Of a stretch of 64,000 nt of DNA, positions 32,301 to 43,660 are shown piece after piece (the stretch's first letter is position 1; each line of letters starts with the position of its first letter). Origin of the DNA: Scortum barcoo. Its lineage: Eukaryota; Chordata; Actinopteri; Centrarchiformes; Terapontidae. The stretch lies in the NCBI GenBank assembly GCA_023238725.1, contig CM041546.1, positions 23,072,085-23,136,084 on the forward strand. Reading direction: 5' to 3'. The notes under the pieces are model-generated. The model was not told the origin of the DNA. It was given only the letters and a program-made list of their open reading frames with translations, and did not search any database. Made by a program: the position numbers and the translations under genes.

Positions 32301-35300
32301 CCAGAGAGTGTTTGGTATTTTGCTTGATAAATTTTTTAATCCATTAACAATGATTGATTGATGGTAGAAATTGTTGTCACTTATTGTTTTTTTCATCAGC
32401 GAGCTATTCAGTTAAGTGTTTCAATACTAGTTCACTATAGTGCATTTCATTTAATTAGCTTGACATAAAGAGTTGGAAATGAAAAAATCCATTTATCCTC
32501 AGTTTGTTTCCTTACTCTGTGAAGGTACATCTTAAAACTATGACAGTATTGTTTAGATTGCCAGAAGCAGTTGTATAAATTGTGTTTACTTAACAACAAA
32601 CTCTAAGGTCATTAGCAGCAGTGAGCCCTAACACCTTCATATTTGCCCCGGAGTCTGTATGCACATTGTATTTACCAGTATTCCACACAAACACATCAAC
32701 ATTGTGGCTTGGGCCCATTCTGACACTTGATCTTGTACGCACTCACGGACACAGAGTCATTTTCATGCCATACAGACGTATCATGTCGCCTGAGGCGCGC
32801 TTCAAAACACCGGCAGTACTCTTGATATTCCGTCTCTTATCTCCTCTCCAAACCGCTGCCATTAACAGCGGTCTTCACAACCGCCGTGTGTTTGTTTCAG
32901 AAACACAATATAGCTATTATCTGTCAGCTGATACCCGCTTCAACACCGCGTATTGTTAATTTGCTGCATCACACACACACACACACAAGCGCTTGAGCGA
33001 GAGCGAGTCATTCTGTCTCTTTGAGAGGCACACGAACACCATTGCGCAAAAACAAGCCGGCTCACCTCACCACTGATCCTGCTATCAGTGCTTTGTGCCT
33101 CAGATAACCACTATTTAGATCTGCCTGACAGAGGGGACACAATTAACATTCTCTACTCCACTCTGTTATTCTCTGTTCTCCACTAGCTTCTACAATGCTT
33201 TAATGTGCTGTATTCTTCTTCTCCTACCAGATATAACAGCCTTATGTTTTGTCTCTCTTTTTTTTTGTTGCCCCCTTCCCCCTCCTCTTTTTACTTTACC
33301 CCTTCCTTTCTCCTCTCCCCTCCCAACCCCTCTCCCCATCTTCCATCCACAGCTCATCCAGCTGATACTGAGCCACCTGACCCTGCCAGACCTCAGCCGT
33401 CTGGCCCAGAGCTGTAAGCTGCTGCACCAGCACTGCTGCGACCCACTGCAGTACACCCAGCTGAGCCTGCAGCCCTACTGGAGCCGGCTGAGTGACGCCT
33501 CCCTGGGACACCTGCAGAGCCGCTGCACCCTCCTCCAGAGGCTCAACCTGTCCTGGACCGGCAACCGCGGAGCTCTCACCCTGACCGGCTTCAGCAGGTC
33601 AGCCTGTCACCTGGGCAACAAGCGCTAGAAAACAGGGAGACGACCTTGGGAAACTACAAATACTCATTATGTTTGTTTAGAGCGAGACACATACTGAGAC
33701 AAAGAAAATGAATTTGAATCTTTTCTGGATAAAAAGAAAGTCATGTTATTTTCTAAAATATATACAGGTGGACGAGCAGGTTGCTGCTGTAGGATGAGTT
33801 TATTCCTCTCTACGTGCACTCATGTCCTTTATCTCTACTCTTCCCCTCAGCTTCATGAAGGCCTGCGGTCTCAGCCTGGTCTGCCTGGAGCTGTCGTGCT
33901 GCCACTTCCTGAACGAGGCCTGTCTGGAGGTCATCTCTCAGACTTGCCCCAGGCTGCAGGAGCTCAACCTGTCCTCCTGCGACCGCCTCCACCCGCAGGC
34001 CTTCGCGCACATCTCCAAACTAACATGCCTCCGCAGGCTTGTGCTCTACCGGACCAAGATAGAGGTAGGCCCAGTCAAAAAGTGCATCTGGGAAAACCAC
34101 AAACCAAATGACAACCCCTCTGACTCATTAATACTGGAATAAACAGGCTGCTTGGTTTGCTTTTAGACATGTAAGACCACTAATATAGAGGAGATAGCGT
34201 GCTATGAAGTTACAGTAATGGTCTGTAACTTTTAAAAAATGTAAAACTCACTGTCGTGGAAGATTTCCACTAGTCAATGAATTGTTGTAATACAGTGGAA
34301 TAATAAGAGGTGTAATGGGGGAGCTGTTGAGAACAGGTCAATTTACATTGATAATGCAGTTTGTCTACAGTGTGTATACATGTGTACATATGAGTGTTTG
34401 CTCATTTGTCATGGATGTACACATCACATTAAACCCGACCAGACATCTTGTTCAGTTTGGCTAAAAAACCGAGATTCATGGTTTCTTCCTGAGCTGTGTT
34501 AGACTGTTTAATGTGGTTGAAAGTTGAGATTTTGCCAACATTGAGTTTTGATAGTGGTCTTGATGGTGGTTTTAGATTTCCTGTGGACTGTGTCTTTGTC
34601 TTTTGTCACATGTCTGCGTAACAAGAACATGAGGTCATGTCTTTGCAGTAAAAACTAAGCCATTTTATGGTCAGTCTTCATTCCCTTCTGCTTAATTGTC
34701 CGTGTTCATAATCCAGGGAAGTTCCTGGTAAAATACAGTAAGGCAAGTCTTGCCAGACCACTTGAGTCCTTACATTAGTTGTGTCCAGCGTTTTTAGCTT
34801 TAACAGCCAAGTCATGCCCCCTCATAGGCCCTCACAGGTTGCACACAGTAAATCTATGAGCTGTGAGCAGGTCTAAACTAATGAGTGATTCGGATTTCAG
34901 ATAGTTTTGTTGTTATTGTTTTGTAGTCCTGAAGAGGTTAAACTCTCCAGCAATGTACTAGAAAAGGTTAATAAAACAATAAACATCATTTTTAGGAACA
35001 GAATAAATTTTTCTTCTGCTTTCCTGTCATGTGGATCATCTCAAGACCCTTCACATTTACTTTGTGACCCTTGGGTGGTCCCAACACCAAACCAGGGAAC
35101 AACAGCAATAAACACTGGCTGCAGTTAGTTCTGTACATGCTGAATAACTTCATTAGTAAATATATCGTAACTTCTCTTTGAGAACATTTTCAGAAGCCCT
35201 GCCGTGATGTCGGACTAACGATCTCCAGCAGCAGCAGGATCTGATGGTACATGTTCAGATGAACTGAGTCACCTCTAAGACCAGGGGGGGCTTAAGGACA

Positions 35301-36815
35301 TGTCTTACCTGTGCTCAGGTTCAAGCCTGTCTGACGTGTAAAACCACCGTCTAGTGTTTTGGTGTTGCTCCTCAGTGTTTCTCCAGTGTTTGTCATGTTT
35401 CAGAGCGGCGTTGTGGGCAGGAGGCGGTGTAGAGTTTCTGCGGTGGAGCCAGGCAGCATGCTGCAGGTTGTTTATACCCGGGCAGACAGAGCGAGCTGTG
35501 TGTCTGTTTGAGGCCCTGACATCTCAGCTGTCATTACCCTGTCACTGCTCTAATTAAATGGCTAGCTCGACGGAGTGAGGCGTTTATAAAGATGCCAGCG
35601 ACAGACTCGAGCGTGCACACACACACACACGCAAACGGCTTTCACTTTTATGTCTCACACTTTCTCCTGCCACCGAGGTACATGTGTTGGCAGTTGCAGT
35701 GTTGAATTCCCATACCTCTGTCTGAGCTGCAGTGCCACTGGAGAGGTCTCTGTCCTCACTATGCTTGACTCTTTGAGGAGATGTAAAAACTGTTGTGCTG
35801 TATTAAATTCTCTTAAATACAGTAAGTTTTACCTGAGTGCGGCAGGCGGTAGACAGGAAATCACTTAGGGAGGAACTTTGGATGACACGAGTGGGCATGT
35901 TACTGTTATTTAAATGTATATTGTCATTTTAATGTACACCTTTTAGATGTACCCTCAGATAAGATGTCTGGGGTTTAGCTTGTGGCTCTAATGCAGCAAT
36001 TATTTAAAGCAGCTCTATGGAACTTTTCATTCGGTGCTGATTGTGACGTCCCTGTAGACAAAGGCGGAGGTGTTTCACCTAACGTTAAGTTACATTATGT
36101 TCTCTCCCCACTGCAAGGAGAGTACTTCACCGAGGGAGCGAGCAACTTTAATTCAGTCAGAGCAAACCGTAGCACTGTTTCATCTGATGTTGTGAAAAAA
36201 ATCTGACCCGGTGGCAGGCATTAAGAATAACTATTATAAAGTAATCGAAATTAAAGTAGTAGAAACAGCCAATCTTCTTGCTGTTGGTCTTCTTTGCTTA
36301 TGTAGATCATATAGAGGCATTGTTATTAAATTAAGGCTGTTTCAGAACCAATTAAAAACTCCATAAAGTGTTTTTAAGGTGAAGTTTCCTTCCTTTCTGT
36401 CTTTTTTACATTTTGCATCTTCCCTATCTTTTCCCTTGTTGTCTCTGCAGCAAACAGCTATTCTGAGCATCCTGACTTTCTGCATCGAGCTGAGACACCT
36501 CAACCTAGGAAGCTGTGTGAGGGTGAGAATATACACACACACACACAAACGCACACACAGGAAGAAGTCCAAATAAAGCACAGCCTGTTAACTACACAAC
36601 CTTCCATGTTGAATAGCAGCTTGTCCAAAAGATGGCACAGACATCAGGAGCAAATAACTGAGCTGCTAACGATAAAACAGTTGGGTGTAAAACAGAGCAG
36701 GCCAGTGATAATGGCAGCAAACACAATTTAAGTGAATACTTTATTGTCTGTCCTTGGCTCAAGATTTGTCTTCAGCCTCACTTCACAGCACGCACAATTG
36801 GAAGCATCAGCTGGA

Positions 36816-36859
<44 letters not shown>

Positions 36860-39800
36860 TAGAATAAAAACAGATCACACAAATCCCCCTGAGCCATGAC
36901 ACACTGGATTTCTCACTTTACAGAAATAATGACGCTGATAGCCTTGTTAGCCATTTGCTGCACATTTGCTGCCATAAGTTTTCACATGTGCTTAAAGGAA
37001 TCGTTTGACATTTTTGAAAATGGAGAGATCTGATGCGATAGGAGTATTCATCACAGACAAGTTGTTCTCATTTACTGACTAGTTTGCAAAGTCACCCGGT
37101 CTCCTACTCACAGTAACTCACCCACCTTGTCAGTAGCTGAGTTTCCGTCCAATTGATGAATATTTGATGCAAATTATGATGTAGTAAGTGAAAAAAAAGG
37201 TGAAAGGAAATTCAAAATTTCTTAAGTTTCCTCGTGCTTTTTCTCAAGACGTAATTGTCACTGTTGGTAATGAAGTTATGCAACACTTGGCAATGGAAAT
37301 ACATAATAGCAGCAACTCCTTCAGCCAAAAGTTTTAATATCCATCCACTGCTAACTCAGAAAAATGCTCTGCATGCTGTCATTTCTATGCATAAGATGCC
37401 CGCGCTGGCTGTGTGGCTGTTAAATTGCATTTCTTTGCTTTCATCTTTGGATGAAAGGATGAAATATGGCCAACATTACCTGCCCCTGAAGAACAATAAC
37501 AGCTTCGCAAACACAAATCAGTTCTTGAAAGACTATTTCTTTTTTTTTTTTCCGTTAGTGCTTTGTTCTCTCTTGAGGAAGTCAGGTTATGTCCCTCAAA
37601 CCAGCCGATACAGCTAATCATCTTTTTATTAGTGCTACATTTCAAAAGTTTGCTCAAAATACACTAGACAATTGGAGGGAAATGGCTACCAACTCACTCA
37701 TTGCTTCATCCCTTCTCACAGCATCGTCTTCTCACTCCTGTATGACATCCTAAAGGAAAATGATTGAATTCTGTGAGTGTATGATACACCACAGAGGGTG
37801 AACATTTTATGATATCTGCAACAGCTGAAGCAAAGCCAAGCCAGTTTTATTTATATAGCCCAATATCACATATCACAATTTGCCTTACAAAATGTACGGC
37901 ATACAACACTTTCTGTCCTGAGATGCTCAACTCAGGTAAGGAAAAATGGTCCAGCAGCAAGAAATTGGAGAGGGAGAGAGAAAAGGAGGGGGGGAGGGGG
38001 TACGTTGTATTACATAATGGGGACTGAGGGTGGTCCCCAGAAGTAAAGTAGTAACAGGTGCAAGGCCTGAGATGTCAGACAATAAAGACTAATTGAAAGA
38101 CAAAAAGATTAGCTTTAGATTCAGCTTCGATTTAAAGGCCTCAGCAGAGTCAGACTGTCTGATATCAGCGGGGAGGTTATTCCAGAGAAAGGGGGCACAA
38201 ATTTCACAGAATCTGTCTTTTGATAATGTTTCTTATGACTGTGTTGCACTTTCTGAGGGTCCATTTCACCCTCCAAAGACCCAAAGACTCCAAAAACAGA
38301 CTGTCACTCTGCAAATGCTGCCCACACTGGAGAGTAAACAGATGCCTGCCTGTCCCTCCTGCAGATCGAGGACTATGATGTTGTGGCCAGTATGCTGGCT
38401 GCTCGCTGTCGCTCACTCTGCTCACTGGACCTGTGGCGCTGCAGAAACCTGACTGATCGAGGCCTGGCCGAGCTCGTCTCTGGCTGCAGGTAGGCAATAG
38501 GCTCAGTGCTGCAAGGAGTGTTTGTCTTCTGCATGTCCACACATAGGAGGAACAGACAGGATTGAAGTAATTTTTCCATCAGTGGTTCACTTTTGTCTCA
38601 CACACAACAGCGGTGTCCTCTTTCTTTGTGCTGTAAAGTGTGTGTAAAGTGACGAGTAAAAGCTGTCAGTATTCTCAGTGATTTCCTTGTGTTTATTAAA
38701 TCACTACCACACCTGAGTTATTATCTGTTTTTAAAAGGCTTCTAATCAGTAATGATATTATTTATTAAGATGGAAGCCCTTAATGCAATCAGCACATAAT
38801 GAACATAAACACTCAGTGTTGTAGTCGTAGACGGCAGAGCCACAGCAGAGCGGGTCTGAAGTTGTGGGCTGAGTCACCTCAGTGCTCCTGGTTGTTCTGT
38901 GCTTGCTCAGGATGCTGGAGGAGTTGGACCTGGGCTGGTGTCCCACACTGCAGAGCAGCACCGGATGTTTCCAGCACCTCGCCCGCAACCTGCCCCGCTT
39001 GCGCAAACTCTTCCTCACCGCCAACCGCACAATCTGCGACTCAGACATAGAAGAGCTGGCTGCCTGCTGCCCCTCACTGCAGCACATCGACATCCTGGGT
39101 AAGCTCTTAGCTTACATATGTAGATATCCTGTCACAATCATCTGTCACTAAGCAATCATTCGTTAATGACCCATTTATATAACTGTACCTGTTAATTTGT
39201 TTTTTTATATAAACCTGATCTTTAGCAGAGCATTATTCTGTGTGGGACTGAGAGCCCTCTAGACAGAGAGCAGCTAGCCTCAAATCAAAGTCACACAAAT
39301 ATGCAAACCTTTACATACATAAAGTGGCTGCATGTCAATACCGTTGCCTCGTTCTTTACACCAGGCCACTGAATCATCACTTTACCTTGGATGTGTCTGT
39401 GGCAGACCAAATCCAGAGTTTGTATTTGAGAATTTCTGAAAAACTGCAAACAGAAACCCAAATAATCTGCTTAATATTGATATGAATAAAATATTGCTGG
39501 CTAAGAGAAGTTGCGACAGAACTCGGCAGCAGCAACTGCTGTGCACAAACACCACAGCTCTAGTTGCGTAAGGTGATGAGCTCAGCAGCCAGTAGTGTTG
39601 TTCAGGCTGGTTATGCTGATGTGTCAGGTCTGTGGCTATTACTGGTGTGCTACAGTAATTTGTAGTAGAGGAAGCTTTGCTGGAAAGTAATTCATAGCAG
39701 TATAAGACATAAACATACATACAGTGCAGAACGTAATAAAGCACGTTATTGGGTCTGGACTTTATAATATGTCTGTCTATGATGTGCTTTAATTGAAAAT

Positions 39801-40098
39801 ATATTTAGCAAGTGACATGCAGAGGTGAGTTTCTATTTACACAGACCTAGAAATTCCTTCTCAAGTTGTGTTTTTGCAGCAAATCTTTTCATTGTCTCCT
39901 TATCCCTGCTGTGACGTTGCATCTTATTGACAGGTACTCGGCTGGTGAGTGGAGCCTCACTGAAGAAGCTCCTCCAGTCTTGTCCAAAACTCATCCTCCT
40001 GGACGTCTCCTTCTGCTCGCAGATAGACATGCGAGTTCGTCCAAGAGCTCACGGGCCTCTTCCCCAACGTGGCCATCAAGAAGAGCTTCACTCAGTGA
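28870..40098 (+). CDS. fbxl4: FBXL4, mitochondrial F-box/LRR protein (frameshift in last exon)
   Basis: Eight coding exons: 28870-29366, 31091-31427, 33353-33597, 33851-34064, 36451-36522, 38365-38489, 38911-39098 and 39934-40098. In vertebrates FBXL4 is an SCF ubiquitin-ligase receptor at mitochondria that limits mitophagy by promoting BNIP3/NIX turnover. The product has a basic, presequence-like N-terminus (MLTLLSMFYYICLRRRSRSG), a discoidin-like domain at about 38-240 (SMSYTMWNLAGVPNVYPSSG), an F-box at about 275-318 (LPYELIQLILSHLTLPDLSR) and leucine-rich repeats to the end. The ATG at 28870 equals the second Met of human FBXL4; the frame upstream has no ATG before a stop at 28801. Exons sum to 1,843 bases, one more than a multiple of three. 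After CGA (40032-40034) the expected C-terminus, ending KKSFTQ and TGA at 40096-40098, lies in another frame, as if two bases were missing near 40035. Read literally, the frame runs to 40280 with an unrelated 81-residue tail. Confidence 0.95.
29367..31090 (+). other. fbxl4 intron 1 (of coding part)
   Basis: AT-rich and non-repetitive apart from short homopolymers. It holds an octamer only near its middle (30355-30362). No other feature is supported. Confidence 0.6.
31091..31427 (+). CDS. fbxl4: fbxl4 coding exon 2
   Basis: Reads WEVLWSGEPSKVL through GYFDKLPYE. The donor GAG/GTGATT is weak. Reading through it adds 16 residues and stops at 31476-31478. Confidence 0.93.
31428..33352 (+). other. 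fbxl4 intron 2
   Basis: It holds unique sequence with a 112-codon open patch at 32621-32959 that I do not regard as coding, a (CA)n run near 32970-32988 and the long C/T tract before exon 3. Confidence 0.6.
33353..33597 (+). CDS. fbxl4: fbxl4 coding exon 3
   Basis: F-box body and first LRR (LNLSWTGNRG). It follows a long pyrimidine-rich acceptor tract (33245-33352). Donor cag/gtcagc, phase 2. Confidence 0.93.
33851..34064 (+). CDS. fbxl4: fbxl4 coding exon 4
   Basis: LRRs including LELSCCHFLNEACLEVIS and LNLSSCDRLHPQAF. Donor gag/gtaggc, phase 0. Confidence 0.94.
34065..36450 (+). other. fbxl4 intron 4
   Basis: It contains a likely repeat fragment around 35990-36220 (motifs agcagctctatggaactttt and gtttcacctaacgtta) and a short (CA)n at 35618-35631. 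No exon is seen. Confidence 0.45.
36451..36522 (+). CDS. fbxl4: fbxl4 coding exon 5
   Basis: 72 bases, QTAILSILTFCIELRHLNLG then SCVR. Acceptor ctctgcag, donor agg/gtgaga, both phase 0. Confidence 0.94.
36818..36857. repeat. (CA)n microsatellite
   Basis: About 20 uninterrupted CA units in fbxl4 intron 5. Confidence 0.95.
37815..38210 (+). mobile_element. Teleost interspersed repeat in fbxl4 intron 5
   Basis: The order ccagttttatttatatagcc, caatatcacatatcacaatt, tgccttacaaaatgt, a GA-rich patch and then ggaggttattccagaga matches a very common teleost repeat that I know from memory. There is no coding frame. It ends about 155 bases before exon 6. Confidence 0.65.
38365..38489 (+). CDS. fbxl4: fbxl4 coding exon 6
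   Basis: IEDYDVVASMLAARCRSLCS then LDLWRCRNLTDRG. Acceptor tcctgcag, donor gcag/gtaggc, phase 2. Confidence 0.94.
38911..39098 (+). CDS. fbxl4: fbxl4 coding exon 7
   Basis: MLEELDLGWCPTLQSSTGCF through HIDILG. Acceptor gctcag, donor ctgg/gtaagc, phase 1. Confidence 0.94.
39099..39933 (+). other. fbxl4 intron 7
   Basis: AT-rich unique sequence. I see no feature beyond the splice sites. Confidence 0.6.
39934..40098 (+). CDS. fbxl4: fbxl4 last coding exon, with frameshift
   Basis: TRLVSGASLKKLLQSCPKLI through FCSQIDMR in the spliced frame. From 40036 the conserved ending (FVQELTGLFPNVAIKK, then SFTQ and stop) is in a different frame. No intron could reconcile them within this short distance. 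Confidence 0.9.
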
Positions 40099-43000
40099 CC
40101 TCAGGGTCGTCTCATTTTCCACAGTCCAGAGGAAGTAAGAGGATGGAAGCCAGCAGACACTGCCCCAAAGTGAATAAGAGGCAGGTCAGATGCTGTAGGA
40201 GATTGCTAACCTGCCTGTGTCTGTATCACAGACACCATCTTCTTTTAGCGGTCAGTAAACAAAGCAGTTGCACTGGGTGAGCATGTTCTTTGGATTAACT
40301 GGCTGAACACAAACAACCGCAGACTCCTAGTGGCAGGATTATAGAACGTGAGACTTTTTAGTTGTTTTCTGTTTGGACACTCGAAATCAGGGTCGTTGAA
40401 GTAAAGCTGCTACATCTTCCCAGAATATGAATCACCACTTATGTATTGCCAAGCAACACAAGGCTCGAAAATATGCCTTGGTACTGGATGCAAAACACAA
40501 AACAAAGCAACATTTGTGAGCAATCCTTTTGAACATCTTGTTAGGACAATGAAAAAGGGACAAAAAAAGAAAATCCTAACTGGGAACTGAGAAAAACGGC
40601 AGTAGGACTTGGTGGTCACGTGCTCCTGTTAGCTGGTAACAAGATCAGGGCCTTGGTCAGTGCCTTGTCAGAATGTGAGGATTTCATGGGCTATTTTAAT
40701 GTCTGAGGTTCATTCTGGAGGCACCTGTCAAAATCAAGCTAGTCTGGTTTAATTATGAGTAATCAAACTTGATGCTGTTGCACTTGAAGGTATCAGGAGC
40801 TTTTAAGGTGAAAACAGAAGAGTGAACGCAGCCTTATTTCAGCCACTGTAGTGTGGAAGAGGTCAAGTCAAACCTTAATGCAAGTATCACAAGCTAATTT
40901 GTGTTGCTCCACACTGAGTGTAGAATCATATACAAGGATTTCATGTTGGAAAGAAGCACACCATCAACTGTCCTTGCACCTGACGTTCACTGACAACAAA
41001 AAAACGTGAGAACTTGTGAAAAAACAGATTAGAATAACATTTGTTTTCATTTACACATGCGCTATAAATGCAGAAGGAGAAAAATAATGCAAGGCGCTGA
41101 ATCAACAAGAGACCGACTCATTTGAAATAAACTGAGATGTAACAATTCAGCAGTCCAAAACCCAAAGATATACAATTTACAATGAAATAAAACTGAGAAA
41201 AGCAGCAAAACCTCACATTGGAATTGGAGAAGCTGAAACCAGGGACTTTGGGCATTTCACAAAAAATTACTGAAAAGATTAGTAATTTATCTTAAGTTTA
41301 TAATGAATATTTGTGATCATTTCAAATGTTTTGTTAGCACGATATGGAGAAGTCTCCAACCACTGTAACTGTGTCACCACATTCACTTGACTGATGGATA
41401 TGATAAAGATGTATAAATTTGCAAAGAGCTTTAATTGAGATTGGGGCATGGTAGGTGCCTTCTTTATTAAACATACATTACACTGAACTTAAGACTTTTG
41501 TTGGATTAGATCTATAGAGATCTAATGTGCCTGATTTAGGCACATTTCTTTTGAAATCTGCCCTCTAAATTAAACATTTTTTTTGTTGTTGTTGTATGAG
41601 AGATATTGCCAGCCAGGCAAATATAAATGTTGTAAGATCAATTGGTAATTGTGTGTGCTTAGCTCAAACAGGTCATTCTTTTTGTTCGTTATTGTTTTGG
41701 CCCTGTCATTTTAAGGGAATATTGAGTTTTGATCATAAGGAGTTTTGTCTCTAAAGCTAAGTGATGAAGTTTGAAAGTCACCGGTTCATGGTGTTGCATG
41801 CTTTTCCTGTTGTCATTCACACTGAGCTCTCTGTCACTGCTGGCTGACTACAGCCACTTCCTTATGTCGTAGCCTGTGAAGAAGTTCCAGCGATGGGAAG
41901 GAGTACTGTGGATTAGGTTGATGATATTATGTTAAAATGACACAGTGTATATACTCTATGTGACCTCAGTATTTTTCCTGAAACTCAGGGGTTTTAATAT
42001 TTCATCCGGTTTTTCTTTTTTTTTTTTTTTTTTACATATATTTTGCTCCAGAAACCAGCACAGACAGTAACACCAGACTGAATCAGCGTTGAGGTTACCT
42101 CCCATCAGTGCTGCTCTTTAACAACAAACACACACGACACAAAAGATCAGTCAGCACTGATGTAACTGAGACAGAGAGGAAAAATACGTACAGCTTATTG
42201 GGTGTTGAATGTTGCAGTAATTGTATGATTGTGAAAAATATATTGCTGTTCCTGATTGTTTTCTGCCAGTGTGGCAGAAGTGCTTGAAAAGCATTTCGTT
42301 GTTGAAAAAACTTGAAGTTTTCTTTTAAGCACATGCTACTAGTCGATATTTGTGCCTTATACTCCTGTTTGAATGTGGCGTAATGTCCATGTGGTTTAGA
42401 TTGTAGTGATGTGCTTTGCTTTTATGCCCTTCAACCAAAGTAATAAGCAGGAACCTGGTCTCTAATCCCACGACTATATTTGACCAGTCTATATGCCATA
42501 TACTGTATATCAGCCATGGTAATTAATATGCAAAATAATATTAATTTATATTTCCCTGTGTGATTAAAACTGTTAATTAAGTGTTATTTAAACTTATCAT
42601 CCTTATATATGTAAAAACTAATATACATTTTGGGATATACAGTGTTTTGTTTTCTTACCCACAGTCAGATGAGAGGAATGATATCAATTTTATTTCACTG
42701 TATTCAGTATGTGTCAAGCCCAGCTTAGCACAAAGAATAAAAACGGGGAAATTGTTAACTCGCCCCATCAACAGGAGGGAAAAAAAAAAGTCCAAATCTG
42801 TGCCATTTACATGTGGGTTGTTTTTGGTCATGCATTTGTATTTATGGGAATTTGGATATCTCAATTGGGTTTTGAAATGCTTATAATGATATTCTTTAAT
42901 ATATCCCTGAATGTCAAGCTAGGCTTAATACGCCCCAGATCGATCACAGTACGGCAGAATTCAAATAGATATCAACCCTCTCGTCTTAATTATGGGTTTG

Positions 43001-43660
43001 ACGTCAAAACCCCCAAAATGCTAAACTGTCCCATAAAAATGCATTTATGTTGAAGCTAATATATTTTCCATGTATTTTTTTTTTTTTATCGTTTTAAACA
43101 GAATGGGTGTGGTAAGAGTATGGCACAGCCAATTAGATGATGCAAACGTTACTTGAGGCTGAAAGCCGTCTTATTCTAGCTGGTTGATGCACAGTGACGA
43201 AGCGCACACATCACATTTCCCTGCTCCACCCAAATCCAGGCAGGAATTTAGATCTTATTTTCCTCCTACAGTGAAAACACAGACGATGTATGGTTTGTAC
43301 AGCAGCTGTAAGTGACACTGGTTATTTGTTAAGGCAGACAGTTTAAGAATGAAAACTGGGATGATCGCTGTTTGACCACGGAAGCAGTTTGGTTCATCAC
43401 CCTTGAATATGTGTGTTGTCTTAGTTCCCTACCTTGAGTGAGTGCATTGGCCCTTGCTTTTCTGTACTGCGTATGCAGTCTCTCCTCTCCCACTGTGAGT
43501 GTGTGATTGACCTTTGTGCCATTGGTAGGACACGCAGTGGCGCTCCCTGCATCGCGGCACGACAGCCACTGTTGTGTGAAAAGACTGTGCCTCTGTCAAG
43601 ACGAAACTGGGTGCTTCACATTCACCAGATTTTAAATAAACTGAAGGCTGATGACTGATA
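40099..43660 (+). other. fbxl4: fbxl4 3' UTR and flank
   Basis: Non-coding, AT-rich, with a T-run at 42010-42032 and no second gene recognised. The best 3' end is the polyA signal at 43635-43640. Other AATAAA hexamers (for example near 41127) lack a clear GT-rich downstream element. Confidence 0.4.
43635..43640 (+). terminator. fbxl4: Candidate distal fbxl4 polyA signal
   Basis: AATAAA followed about 25 bases later by the GT-rich gctctgtgtctgtgtggctc, the best cleavage/polyadenylation signature downstream of fbxl4. Confidence 0.5.

Larger units (their letters stand above)
36523..38364 (+). other. fbxl4 intron 5
   Basis: It holds a (CA)n array at 36818-36857, a diverged repeat start near 36990 (atcgtttgacatttttgaaa, resembling the element at 12.8 kb), an octamer ATGCAAAT at 37167-37174 and the interspersed element at 37815-38210. 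Confidence 0.55.

Noticed and set aside
32621..32959. 112-residue frame in fbxl4 intron 2
   Set aside because: No domain, no splice sites in a usable phase with fbxl4; probably a chance frame over unique intronic sequence.
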